Assembly (NCBI GenBank): GCA_963693365.1 | Contig: CAVNZM010000003.1 | Span: forward strand, 3,720,001 to 3,784,000 | Source: Amoebidium appalachense | Lineage: Eukaryota; Ichthyosporea | Length of the DNA: 64,000 nt | Direction of reading: 5' to 3' | Shown here: positions 12,478 through 53,805 of the stretch, in pieces | How positions within the stretch are numbered: position 1 is the stretch's first letter | Layout: the number at the start of each line of letters is the position of its first letter | Program-made: the position numbers and the translations under genes | Notes under the pieces: generated by a model | The model's database searches: none | What the model was told of the DNA's origin: nothing | Seen by the model: the letters and a program-made list of their open reading frames with translations, nothing else

Positions 12478-12547
12478 TTACTAGTAGGCTTTGGTTGGAT
12501 ATTGTGGATATTCCCAGGCATCCTCTCCAACCAAAGCCTACTAGTAA
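12478..12547. repeat. Hairpin with perfect 22 bp arms
   Basis: Bases 12478-12499 and 12526-12547 are exact reverse complements, separated by a 26-base loop. The arms begin with TTACTAGTAGG. This could be a very small foldback element or an RNA hairpin. No target-site duplication is obvious. Confidence 0.85.
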
Positions 12548-13345
12548 GATTTTAAAGCGAGGCTGGGGAAAAACCCTGGGCCACTAGTAGAATAGGATTG
12601 GTAAAGGTGTGCAAGCTTTTGCACCCTAGCTAGGCTAGTCGGTCCACAATGGAATACGGTAGCTCCATGGCCAATGCGGTCCCGGACGGGTGCCCTAGCA
12701 ACAAAACGGGAAAAACAAAAAAGCTTCAGCAAAAAAAAAAAAAAAAAAAAAAACACGAGCAGGCACACGACATACAGATGCGGAGGGCTTGTCGGAAAGA
12801 TTATTATCCCCCTCCGGGAAGGAATGGAGGGGGGTTCGGGGTGGGGGGGGGGGGGGGGGGAGGCAAGTGGGTCCCTCCCTCCGGCCCCGCCCCTCCCCAC
12901 CCCCCTCCCCCCACCCCCTCTCCTCCCCCCCCCCCCCCCTCCCCCCCCCCCCCTCCCCCCCACACCACCACCACCACACCCCAATCCCCTTCCCCCCATG
13001 GCGAAGAGGCGGGCCGGTGACAGTCAGCGATGGTGGTACTATGATCAGGATTGCGATTTCGATAGGCTCCTGAATACTAGTGTGCAGCCCCGAGGTCCCT
13101 GGCCTCCCCTTCTCCCCTTCTCCCCCAACCCTACTCTCACCTCCACCTCCCATTCCTGACTTGAAACCAGAACATGTATTCACTCGGGTGAGAACCCGTT
13201 GGACCATAGAATACCGGTCATACGCAATTCTATATCCGAAAAAAAGGACACTTACCCAGTGCAGTAGAGTACTGTCGGTGCTGGGTGGAAGACCGAAGCT
13301 CCCCCTGAGGCCCCAAGGGGTCTCTCCGGGTACAAACCGGGATAA

Positions 13346-13377
<32 letters not shown>

Positions 13378-13563
13378 CCCAGTGCAGTGATTTTAGTACT
13401 TCCTCCTCGCCCCCCTCCCCCCTCCCCCCCCCCCCCCCCCCCACCCACCCGTAATTACCGCCCCCCACCCCCCCCCCCCCCCCCCCCCCCCCCACACACA
13501 CAAACACCCTACACACACACACACACACACGCACACGCACACGCACACGCACGCGCGCACGCA

Positions 13564-13595
<32 letters not shown>

Positions 13596-14724
13596 CGCGC
13601 ACACACACGCACACACACACGCTCACACACACACGCACATACACACACACACCCTCCTCCTCCTCCTCCTCCTCAGAAAATGCATGCGTCTTGCTAATGG
13701 ATTGCCACAATGTTGCATGCGCAGGCTCTGGCATGCACATGCAAACAAACATGCGGAGACTTAAACGGTTCGCGGCCGGGGAATGCTCTTTATATGTAAG
13801 GTTGGTCAATGGAGATATACCCTTGCAGTCGATATCGATCGCGAAATATCATGATCATGAGGCTCGAGCTCGATATCACGGAGTATCAAATACAAGATCA
13901 AATAGCCCATTGAGGTACATGTTGCATGCTTGGTCACTAATATCCATCATTTATCCATTCATGTTTAAGTCCATTTTGCAACCAGACAACGTGCTCTTGC
14001 ATATATGCAGACATGTGTATATTATTCGTGTAGACATAGCGCACTACTGTACAAATGAGCAGCAACCTCCAGATCAGATTCTAGATCTTGCCTTTTCGTT
14101 TCTGATTGGACCAGACAATCACATATGATTGGTCAAATTTAGGTATCCAATCGTAATCAACTATTGTTTCCAAAAAAGGTAAAGCCCATTATGGTTGCCC
14201 GGCGCCGCAGGCGCCGCAGCTCCAGTGTACACAGTGTGGTATACATGCAAGAGGTGCCGAGTGTAAACTCCAAAACTTTTTTACCGGCATTTGCGACTCC
14301 CGGCGGGCTTTCTAGCCTACTTATTGTCCTGTGAAACATCGTGCAAGGCTCCCGGCGAACTGAATTTGCAGGTGTGTATTAGTAAGCAACAAAAAACGTC
14401 TCGTTCAACTGCAGGATCGGAGTTGCATGGGAACTGTTCGTTGTGGATGAACGAAGCACATTATCTAAAGCACCAATACTGACAAAACATGCACACACAC
14501 AGGCATTATCTCGCGTGTGGTATTTTTTTCTGAATACACCGCTGCTTTTCCACGAGTCACACTCGACATGCATGTGCAGGCGCTCCATACTCAGTATTGC
14601 ACAGGGAGACTTTGTTCCCGTATGCGGGTGGTGGCAAACACACACAAGCACACGCACGTACACACGCACACATACGCACACGCACACGCACACCCACATG
14701 CACACAGGCACACCGGCACACAGG

Positions 14725-14840
<116 letters not shown>

Positions 14841-15114
14841 ACACACCAGCATACACGCGCGCACGCTCATATTTACAGCACACATACTCATACCCGCACA
14901 CCCGCACACCCGCACACGCACTGCTTGCACACACACTGTGATACAATCACAATCACACACACGTGACACATGTGTGGCTAGAGCAATGTGTGTCTTATAC
15001 TTGGCCACAAACAAACGTAAACCTCACATACATGCAAATTACACTGTTTCCAAATGACCACGCATACACAGACATACACACACACACACACACTCACACA
15101 CATACACACTCACA

Positions 15115-15170
<56 letters not shown>

Positions 15171-15404
15171 AATTCTGAAAAGACATTCTGTCCACCACTC
15201 TTAATGTGATCGCTTTGACATGAACCATATGGTAGGATACAAACCCACACTAGTACTATATTACATGCACATACTACTAAAATAACAGGCTCACCTCTTG
15301 TCTACGTCGAAAGTTTGTCGAGGATATTTACGGTTGGTTAAGATCGAACACGCCAAACACGACACCACAAGCACATATGCGCGCACGTACACACACAAAC
15401 ACGT

Positions 15405-15436
<32 letters not shown>

Positions 15437-15793
15437 GCACCCCCCCCCCACACACACACAGAGAAATACAGGCACAGACAGACACACACCTACAGACACA
15501 CGCACACACACACACACACACAGACGCACACAGACACCCCCCCCCCCCCCCCCCCCCCCCTGCGGGCCCCCAATGAATAAAAAAAATCAGAACCAGAATA
15601 GTTTTGTTGCTTTGATTTGCCGCTTCCGAATCCCTCTCTTTATATCCCCCCCCCCCCCCCCCCCCCCCCCTCCCTAACCCCACCCCACCACACATACGCA
15701 CACACCACACACCACCCCCACCCCTGAAACCATATGCAGGTCAGGTTGACTCTCAGTACAGACTAGACGATGCACACGACACACACACACACA

Positions 15794-15910
<117 letters not shown>

Positions 15911-16106
15911 TCGCATACACCGCCCCCTCCCCCCCCAAAAAAAACACGTACACATGCACACACACACACACCCATCCCACCCACCCACCCACCCACTCAT
16001 CCCTCCCTCCCCCCCCCCCCCCCCCCCCCCCCCCCCTTTCCCCACACACACACACACAACCATCAGCCAATCAGCAAGGACCTGTGTGTCCAAATAGGAC
16101 AAAACA

Positions 16107-26228
<10,122 letters not shown>

Positions 26229-26400
26229 GCACTGGGGTGGTTGGTGTATGGAGGGGCCCTCGGGTGTGCAATAATATATTCATGGTATATTCACGGAAAT
26301 CATTTATTTGCAGAGTGAGGAATCTTTCGTGAATACTGTTCGCGAATATCGATATGATACTCGGACAAATAAGCATGCTGTGAGCTTTAATGTTACTGGT

Positions 26401-26435
<35 letters not shown>

Positions 26436-27272
26436 GTTGCGCGGTAAATCGCGATGACTAATCTGGCCAACAAGAGGGGTTGGGTTAGAAATTAGGTGTC
26501 TACTAGCCTCGCGAATGTTCTATAGAGCTCCAATCATTGGTGGATGGATGCCCGGCAGCTGCTCGCTTATATATGTGCGGCTCCCGATGATATCAATATC
26601 CTCGTTAATTACATGTGTGATAATAGATATATTTACTACTTAGGTGTTTGTATGGTTATACCTGCAAAAAGGTGTTTGTATGGATTTATTTATGAAGACT
26701 CTCCAATGCTATTATTTAAGTGTATAATGGATACGGTTCTATCGATTTGTTTTTATGGTCATCACGTTATTTATTAATCTACCTGTGTGCTCTTAAAAAG
26801 AAAGGCTAGTACTAGCGCCGCCGTTTGAATCTGTGCACACACCTCAGAATACGAGGACATAGAAAAAATTTCAAATAAAACATACAGGTATCTTACGTAG
26901 GGAACATGACTGACTCGTCATTCTGAAACCCTCCCGCAAAGCCCCCGTTAACCCCACTTCGCACGTGTGTGTTTTCACTGCCTTGTGCTGAAAATTCTGA
27001 TCACGGCGTTTTCTTCAAAGATTGACCTGCACTGAAACATGCCTGTTATATGATATATTATGTATATTTTTGGGTCAGTCACTAAAGCTTTTGTCTAAGG
27101 GTATTCCATATATCTTGTTCTCGTTTCGGTTGACTCACTATTAGTTCCACAATGCCGGCAAGGTGGTGGCCACGGAAGGGAGACAGGGGATGAAGGGGCG
27201 GAGAAGAGGGGCCCGGGAAGGGAGGAGGGAGTGAGGAGGGGGAGGGAGAAGGGGAGGGGGGGGGGGGGGGGG

Positions 27273-27342
<70 letters not shown>

Positions 27343-27697
27343 CACACACATTCGATACGTGTGAAATTGTAAGCATTGCAAATGGAATTTTTTTGATTAA
27401 GAAACAGCCCCCTGCAGTTGTGTGCGCATGCATGCCCTTAACCATAATGAAAGCCCAGCATGATTTCCGTCGAGTCGTTTTTTCTCATTAAAATGTAAAT
27501 TTTCAAACGCCCAAATGAAAAACAGCCGGCCATCTAAAATTGTGGTGAATGTTGTGTACAGCGCTTAGTGAATCATCATGATTTCATTACATACTGTTTT
27601 TCAAAATGTTGCTCAATGCATATACAAACCCAATCCCCCCCCCCCCCCCCCTCCCCCTGCTGTCCGTCAGTTGTTATATCACACTTAATTTCTGCCC

Positions 27698-27732
<35 letters not shown>

Positions 27733-27858
27733 TTCCCCTCCCCCCCCCCCCCCCCCCCCCCCCCCCAAAAAAAAGAAAAAAAGAATAAAAAATCTGTGCA
27801 TCAATCCAAGTCTATCCATCTTATGTAATATCCATGTTGATTCTGATGTAGGCCATAT
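26229..27858. other. Intergenic between GT61 gene and LRR pseudogene
   Basis: Mostly AT-rich unique sequence. Simple repeats are a T run (26403-26434), G-rich plus (CA)n (27216-27350) and C-rich plus A-rich tracts (27637-27790). I see no gene. The (CA)n lies only just upstream of unique AT-rich DNA, with no coding similarity. Confidence 0.6.
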
Positions 27859-27861
27859 TCA

Positions 27862-29005
27862 ATGAATGGCATGTACACTATCACACTCAATATACTTCAC
27901 AAGCACTCCAAAGTCCCGTCCAATAATTCCGATACGCGATAAAAAAAGTAGGACAACGGCCAGGTGCGGTAGGCTGGCCAAGGGGGCCAAATCAAGAGGT
28001 GCTTGAGAGTGGTTGCCTTCCAGTGTAAAACTGCGCAAACTAGTGCACAAGGAGAGGGGTGCAAGGCTATCCACAACAGAAAAGGCAAGGGTTAAAGTGC
28101 GTAGGCGACTGCATTCTGACAAAGCCGAAACGTCTTTCAGTTCGCCGTGAGGCTCGCTGTTACCAAACAGGCGAAGGCTAGTCAGTTGTGTGCACTATTG
28201 GAGACCGGATAGATCTGAAAGACCGCCCTGGGCGCCCTGCTCGTCATCCTGCTGCTCATCACCGTAGAGTTCACTAATATCCAAAGCTCTCAGTTGGGAG
28301 CATTCGGATAGGAAATCGAGCGAAAGCATTGATATGCAAGTCACGCTGAGTTTCGTTAGTTCTGCACAGTAGGCGAGGTTTCCTATTGCACTTGTGCTCG
28401 TGATGGTGTCTGTTGTGTCGATAGCGTAAGCTCTGAGGCGAGGCGCTGTGTGTAACATGTTGCCAAGTACTCGATCATCTGGCGAGTCCCAGTTTGAGAC
28501 GCCAAGTTCAGTCAGTGGCCAGGCAGAAAGGTTGTCGGGTAAATTTTTTAGAGGTGTCTTGAGGGAAGAAAGACGGGTGAGGGTTGTCAATGGTTGCAGA
28601 CATCGTGGTGTGTTGCTAAACCAGTATGTTACCGAAAGACGTGCACTGTGCGAGGCCCCGGATTTCTTTGGGAGAAGACCGCACACCACACTCGAACGAG
28701 GTAACATGTGTGAGGGCATCTGCGCCAATGACCTTTGTAGCCCCCATCCACGAACCCTCCAACACTATATTACTGCCGTTGAAGGAGGGAACGGGAACCC
28801 AGTTGAAAGAGATCTTTTTCACATTACTGACACCAAGAAGGAATGTCACGTCGAGCGTGCGCTCCTCAAAGTCCGAGCTATCGTCGTGAACAGAGAAAGA
28901 TTCGAGGGCAGGGAACAACGAAAGAGCCGTCTGCATGCGTGCACGCTTCGAATTCATTCCCCCTGTTTGTAAGGTGCCGGTGGGAGACGCCAAGTCTGAG
29001 CGCAC
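27862..29005 (-). pseudogene. Leucine-rich-repeat protein, frameshift and in-frame stop
   Basis: Minus-strand translation shows recurrent LRR-like blocks of about 24-26 residues, of the type L-x-x-C-x-x-L-x-x-L-x-L-x, for example C-S-Q-L-R-A-L-D-I-S-E-L and C-S-R-L-R-T-L-T-L-A-F. The first part (28616-29005) passes into a second frame near 28640, so a frameshift is needed. The second part (28195-28728) ends at a TAG (28195-28197), after which the same frame continues with further LRR blocks to 27862. One frameshift plus one stop argues for a pseudogene. There is no obvious splice pair around the stop. No transmembrane segment or signal peptide is seen. Function is unknown beyond the protein-binding fold typical of LRRs. 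Confidence 0.7.
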
Positions 29006-29218
29006 GCACTCCCCGAGCCCAACCCGTCACCCACCTTCGAAAAGACGGCAGGTTCAAGTCTGTGCCTGCGTCCAAGTGAACATATGTTGGAAGGGGTGTT
29101 TCACGCACTTTTGCACGTCATCATTTGGACACGAGAAAACATCTGAGACGGTCACTGAGGGGCAAAAAGGAGAAGACGTGGGAGAGAAGTTCGTTAACAC
29201 CAAGTGGATTCATGTTGT

Positions 29219-29322
29219 CAAGTTATGAAGTGGAAGAAAAAGGAGCAGACGTGGTTTTTAGAGCTTTCAAGTTATGGAGTGGGAAGAAAAAGGAGCAGAC
29301 GTGGTTTTTAGAGCTGCGAAAC
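29219..29322. repeat. Tandem duplication of about 52 bp
   Basis: A segment running from TCAAGTTATG.AGTGG to ACGTGGTTTTTAGAGCT occurs twice in tandem with few differences. It is intergenic, next to the LRR pseudogene. Confidence 0.8.
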
Positions 29323-29614
29323 AATCTATGTACAAAGGTATAGATATAATAATTAGCCACACTTATCCATACCTCAGAGGCTGAAAAATAATAGAATTTA
29401 AAATGATCGAAATGATCCTTTCAAAATCATCACCACATACAGCTTGTCCAGCAGTTCTAATGTTCGTTTTTGCAATACACGCTTGTTAGCTATGGTGGAG
29501 CAACTGAAAATAATGAATGTGTGGTCAAAACCCAATTTATGTACCCCCCAAAAATGGGGGGAAAAGCTACCGAGTGACATCCTCCTTAACTGAAGTACAT
29601 TCAGTAGGGGGGGG

Positions 29615-29713
29615 GTTACACACTTTTTATTGCGTGGACACTGCCGGGGGCCCAGCCACACTCGACGGCCTACTGCGTTTTCCAGCGCAGCCAATCAAAT
29701 GCAGCTAGTGACA
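29615..29713 (+). repeat. ~100 bp module T, copy 1 (plus orientation)
   Basis: The segment starts TTACACACTTTTTATTGCGT, runs through CGACGGCCTACTGCGTTTTC and ends CAAATGCAGCTAGTGAC. The same module occurs inverted at 30760-30864 and direct at 33288-33387. It sits immediately before the left retroelement fragment. Confidence 0.9.
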
Positions 29714-29716
29714 TAA

Positions 29717-30716
29717 TGCAGGCAGGTGTCTTCGTTTATTTAGGATGTGTATCTTGCTAATCTTTCTCCTACTGTACACTTACACAACCGTCTTAGTGTA
29801 TTTCGCACCTTTATTCGCCCTTTGTCTGAGTACGGGTTGCCTTTATTAGCTATGGCACCCCCTGATACCGTTGCAAATGTTCTCCAATCCTAGTAGATGA
29901 CTTCCACTACACAACTTGTTGTACGTTTCTTACTGTTCTTACTGGCCTTTCCACACCTATTTCTAGACGCCTTTTCGATTCTTTATACGCACTCACACCA
30001 CCATCACAACGCATACACGAATATTAGCCCTTAAACTTTCACGAGCACATCACCCGCCTATCCGTTATTGCCCTGACCCATCCACTCTTCCGGCTACACG
30101 CATCCCCGCCGGACTCGCCCCTCTACCTCTTCCCTTCCACATCGTCTCTGCCGATTGTCGAGCGATATGCGGAGTGGCTGGCGACTCCACCGGAGGTACG
30201 GCTGGACCATCATGATAGTGTGACTATGAATATTTTTAAACCGATGGCTGATAGATACCTTTTTACTTTATGTGTCGAGTCCCTCCCAGTGTTAGGTGAG
30301 CAAAAACACCAACTACTAGTAGCCTATATGGCGGATACGGCGGTTAGACAATATCGCTCCTATATAGATTCGTTTATTCATGATGTTGTGTCGTATAAAT
30401 ATGCAAAGATGATTATGTCTTGGCGTTGTAATCGGTTTTTGGTGTCTCCTGCTCGTATGTGTAATATGTTGTGGGGGGCGGTTTACTCGCGGATGCATAT
30501 CTATCAATAAGTGTGACCTGTTAGCTAAAGCTGTGGTAGAACCGGAGGTTATGGGCGGCTTTATTCTCTTTTCTACTTCTCTTCCCCTGGCCAGTATATC
30601 CGTTATAAAATGACCGTGTTAGATCACCTTATTATTGCTGCACAGTATGATATTGTGATACGGTGTTTAACTTTCTCCCGGAGTTACCAATGCTAGCTTC
30701 TGCTTATCCATAATCT
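29717..30716 (+). mobile_element. Non-LTR retrotransposon fragment, 5'-truncated, left copy
   Basis: The segment is the reverse complement, with many differences, of 30932-31918, so the two form ~1 kb arms of an inverted repeat. It carries the C-terminal portion of the element protein, with several frame breaks. The longest open piece, 30220-30510, matches the minus-strand frame 31078-31413 of the right copy (shared blocks M-A-D-R-Y-L-F, H-Q-L-L-V-A-Y-M-A-D-T, W-R-C-N-R-F-L-V-S-P-A-R-M-C-N-M). There is no RT catalytic core in this copy. Confidence 0.8.
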
Positions 30717-30759
30717 ATACTGGGCCGGGGCTGTTTTATTGCATACCGTATGTACATAA

Positions 30760-30864
30760 GTCACTAGCTGCATTTGATTGGCTGCGCTGGAAAACGCAGT
30801 AGGCCGTCAAGTGAGGCTGGGCCCCTGACGATGTCCGCAGCAATACAAAGTGCATAAACCCCCC
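30760..30864 (-). repeat. ~100 bp module T, copy 2 (minus orientation)
   Basis: Reverse complement of the module at 29615-29713, with several changes in the middle. It lies in the spacer between the two retroelement arms. It is followed by a 38-base segment (30868-30905, containing ACATGCTAGGCAACAAT) that also follows copy 3 at 33391-33427, but there in the same strand sense although T is inverted. Confidence 0.85.
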
Positions 30865-30931
30865 GACATATGTACATGCTAGGCAACAATTAGCGCCATC
30901 GTAGTATACGACACCGTCCCTATTACATATT

Positions 30932-33198
30932 ATGGGTAAGCAGAGGCTAGCATCGGTAGCTCCGAAAGAAAGTTAAGGCACCGTATCACAATATCATACT
31001 GTGCAGCATTAATAAGGTGATCTAGGATAGTCAATTTAAAACGGATATATTGAGGAAGAGAGGGAGAAAAGAGAACTTCAACCGCCAATAACCTCCGGTT
31101 CTATTACGTTAGCTAACAGGTTACACTTATTGATAGGTATGCATCCACGAGTAAACCGCCCCCCACACATATTACACATACGAGCAGGAGACACCAGAAA
31201 CCGATTACACCGCCAAGCCATAATCATCTTTGCGTTTTTACACCACATCACATTACGAATAACCGAATCTATGTAGGAACGAGACTCTCTAACCGTATCC
31301 GCCATATAGGCTACTAGTAGTTGGTGTTTTTGCGGTCCTAACACAGGAAGGGGCTCAACACGTAGAACAAAAAGATATCTATCAGCCATAGACTTGAAAC
31401 TATTCATATTCACACTATGATCTAGCCGTACCTCCGGTGGGGTCGCCAGCCATTCCGCATAACGCTCGACAATGGGCAGAGACGATGTGGAAGGGAAGAG
31501 GTAGAGGGGCGAGTCCGGCGGGGATGCGTGTAGCCGGAAGAACGGGTGGTCCGGGGCACAAGCGGACAGGCGGGTGATGTCCTCGTGAAATTAAGGGCTA
31601 ATTCGTGTACGCGTTGTGATGGTGGTGTGAGTGCGTAGAAAGAATCAAAAAGGCGTCTAGGGATAGGTGTGGAAAGACCAGACTGAGTGAGAAACGTACA
31701 ACAAGTTGTGCAGTGGAAATCATCTATTGATTGGAGGACATTATCAACAGTATCAGGGGGTGCCATAACTAGGAAGGGCAACCCGTATTCAGACAAAGGG
31801 CGAATATATGTGCGAAATATACTATTAGTAAGACGGTTGTATAGGTGTACAGTATTAGAAAGATTAGCAAGATACACATCCCTAAATAACCGAAGACACC
31901 TGCCTGCACTCTCCACCCGGCGGTCGATCATCCGTTTGAAACATATGCCCCATTTCGTCCACCGGAATCCCCAAATACTTGTATTCGATTGGGCGAGGGA
32001 GGGGACTGCCGAAAATACAATCGTCGTCCCAGGTTGGGGTGGATTTTGATAAAAGGGCACACTTTTTAACGTTAACCTTCATATCATTACGCTGGCACCA
32101 GTGTTCAACCACACATATATATTGTCGTAATTCGATAGGATCGGATGACATAAGCACAATATCGTCGGCGAAAAAGAGGGCAGGTGGGGCCTTGGAAGGC
32201 AACCCCCCGTCAATTTGTGCCGCAGAAAGGGCGTCAGCCAAATCGTCAATATACAGGTTGAAAAGAAGTGGGCTTAGCAGGGACCCCTGTAGTACCCCAC
32301 GCGTGCGGGTACATCACGGGGACAGCCGCCCATTAACCACCACCCGTCCGCGCGTAAACGTAAACATAGCTTCCAGTAGCCGACCCATTTGGAATGGGAC
32401 ACCGCGGGTGGCCAACTTGGCCCACAAGCGAGGGAGGTCGACCGTGTCGAACACATTCTTGAAGTCGATAAATACGAGGTGCTCGGTATCACCTTGGGTT
32501 GCGTTATGTAGTGTGAGAATTTGAGCGTAACACGAGTGACGATTCCGAAACGCCTCCTGAAGTGGGCTCAGCTGGGAAGCCTGCTTAAGGGTGGGATTAC
32601 GAGAAAAGGCCTGTAGAAGGCCACTTTCGAACAATCGGCGAAAGACGGACGTAAGCGTGATAGGGCAAAATTCGTGAATGGGACCCCGTCCAACCGTTTT
32701 CTTGATGGGAAACACAATGGTGTCCAGCCACTCCGAGCTCGAGGGCACTTTACCAACATCAGAATACCAGCTAAACAATTCGCTAAGAATACACGCAAGG
32801 GGTGGCGGCGGGCCACGCTGTTCGTCTTTCTCGGGGCGGGGTGGAATGAGTACCTTAAGTAGTGCCATAGGGATGCCGTCCGGCCCACACGCTTTGCGGG
32901 ACGGGTAGCGGGAGACTAACTGCCATACCGCATCTGCGGTAAAGTGTGCCCCCAGTTCAGCCCCAAACTCAGCCGGCCCCGCTGGCCACGCCGTATGTGG
33001 GGGTGGTGGTGTGTCGGTGGGTGGGACAAAAACAGGAGGGGGCGCCTGCCCCAGATTCGTGGCCGTACAGGTCGGGTTACGTTTAAACAGGGTGCCGTAA
33101 AACGAATCAGTTGCAGTTTCCGGGTCGGATAACTGGTCGGCCGTTATTCGAATCGAATGATCGCCGCGATCAATCTTCCGAATATTACCCAATAGCAT
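30932..33198 (-). mobile_element. Non-LTR retrotransposon reverse transcriptase region, degraded, right copy
   Basis: Minus-strand translation from 33198 gives a LINE-type RT: K-A-C-G-P-D-G-I-P, the H-E-F-C-P-I-T-L-T-S-V block, F-I-D-F-K-N-V-F-D, then G-V-L-Q-G-S-L-L-S-P-L-L-F-N and the catalytic F-A-D-D box (around 32170). One in-frame TGA (32314-32316) separates 33198-32314 from 32313-31882. A frameshift near 31920 leads to 32060-31422, and another to 31413-31078, which has a Cys/His cluster (C-N-M-C...C...C). No endonuclease domain is seen upstream, so the copy is 5'-truncated and dead. Confidence 0.85.
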
Positions 33199-33287
33199 GT
33201 GATACGGTAGAGGCTTACGTTACGTAAGGCAGCCTCCGCTTGAGGGCCGCGAGTGTGTGTAGTTCGTGCTTGTGGGTAAACTTAGGG

Positions 33288-33387
33288 GTTTACACACTTT
33301 TTATTGCGTGGACACTGCCGGAGGCCCAGCCACATTCGACGGCCTACTGCGTTTTCCAGCGCAGCCAATCAAATGCAGCCAGTGACA
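33288..33387 (+). repeat. ~100 bp module T, copy 3 (plus orientation)
   Basis: The copy matches copy 1 closely: TTTACACACTTTTTATTGCG to CAAATGCAGCCAGTGAC. It lies just upstream (in element sense) of the right RT fragment. The adjoining 33391-33427 matches 30868-30905. Confidence 0.9.
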
Positions 33388-33427
33388 AAAATGTACATGC
33401 TAGGCAACAATGAGCGCCATCGTAGGG

Positions 33428-34175
33428 TAAACTTGGGCACCTAAACGGGCATTTTCACCGACGTCCCACAAGGTTTCTCGTACTGTACGTACGCGTAGAC
33501 CAGACACTATCGATGAAGGTCTGGTCGGTTCGTAGCGGGGATTGGCGTCCATCACGCACAAGCGACAATAGACTCGGTTGCACCGTCTGGAGTATGTATC
33601 GTGCACCTGTCAGTGTGAAACGAAGGGATCCGGAAAGTTTCACCCTTTGATGACGAGTTTGATCAGTGAGTCGGTGACAACTGACCTATCAGCTGTCGCA
33701 AGCTGATTGGTTCATTTTCGCGCCGAAAACCCCCTAAACTTTTGGGGCTTTCAAACTATCCACAGGTAAAGGTACAATTAATTAAATATTGTACATACTG
33801 GTAACTGTATATCGTACGATAAAGAATGTGGCTCTTGAAAATTAAGCCCTAACAGACAGATATATATAAATATGTTGTAACCCTTTTGAGGCTGTAAAAA
33901 GTGTTGAAAGTGTAGCCTGTATATCTCAAGGGAGATCTTAAATCTTTTGTCAGGGTTACGAATAACTAGATAACTGGAAAATGCTCGAGGGGGTCATAGA
34001 AGTTTCTAAGGGGAAACGGGCCAACTGAGTGCTGCCCCGGCCGGCAACATGAAGCCTTCCCTTCCACATGCCACGATTTTCACGATTTTCACGATGTTTT
34101 TCACTGCCTCACCCTTTGTTTTGCAGTAAGGAAAGGCAGTGTCTAGAAACAATATATTTTCTATCCGTCTCCGCT

Positions 34176-34229
<54 letters not shown>

Positions 34230-34261
34230 TTTTTTTTTTTTTAAGGGTTGAGACATTCACA
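33428..34261. other. Intergenic and probable 5' region of the THUMPD3-like gene
   Basis: Unique AT-rich sequence, followed by about 50 C (34180-34229) and 12 T (34230-34241) ending in AAG about 18 bases before the THUMPD3 ATG. No TATA-like or other promoter motif can be called with confidence. Confidence 0.5.
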
Positions 34262-53249
<18,988 letters not shown>

Positions 53250-53769
53250 ATGTTGGGAAGAGCAGCTAACAGGGTGAGGGAACTAGCCCCACTCGCTTAC
53301 AGTGTCAGCGTTGGTAAAGGTACGTATTCCTTTCCATACCTTCATAATTTAGGGCCGGGGGGTGGGGGACGCCAAGGAGGGACGTGGAGGAGAGGAGGAT
53401 GGAGAGAGGGGAGGGGGGGTGGAGGGGGGGGGGGGGGGGGGGGGGGGGAGGGAGAGGGTCACCATGTATAGAAAGGAAAGCGGAGTGCTTCCCTCGCCTC
53501 CTCCCTGGCTCTCCGTTTCCTGTGAACTATGTCGCTTAATCTCCAAGTCGTTTTGGACATCTGTGTAGATGGCTCTCTTATCTTTATGGACAGCAAGTTC
53601 CGGGCAGTTGGACAAAGACAAACTTCGTTACGGTTATCTTGTATTGAGAGCCCCCTCACACGCCAGGTGTGATAAGCATTTTTCTAGCAGCTTCATTGTC
53701 AACTTACTGCCACTGCTCTTAACAGTCATTACGATCCTCTCTATTTTTTTGTTACCCATCCTACAAATC

Positions 53770-53805
<36 letters not shown>

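Noticed and set aside
14190-14220. GC-rich GGCGCCGCAGGCGCCGCAGC segment as a tRNA or terminator stem
   Set aside because: A short direct/inverted repeat only. No cloverleaf, A/B box or RNA gene context could be built.
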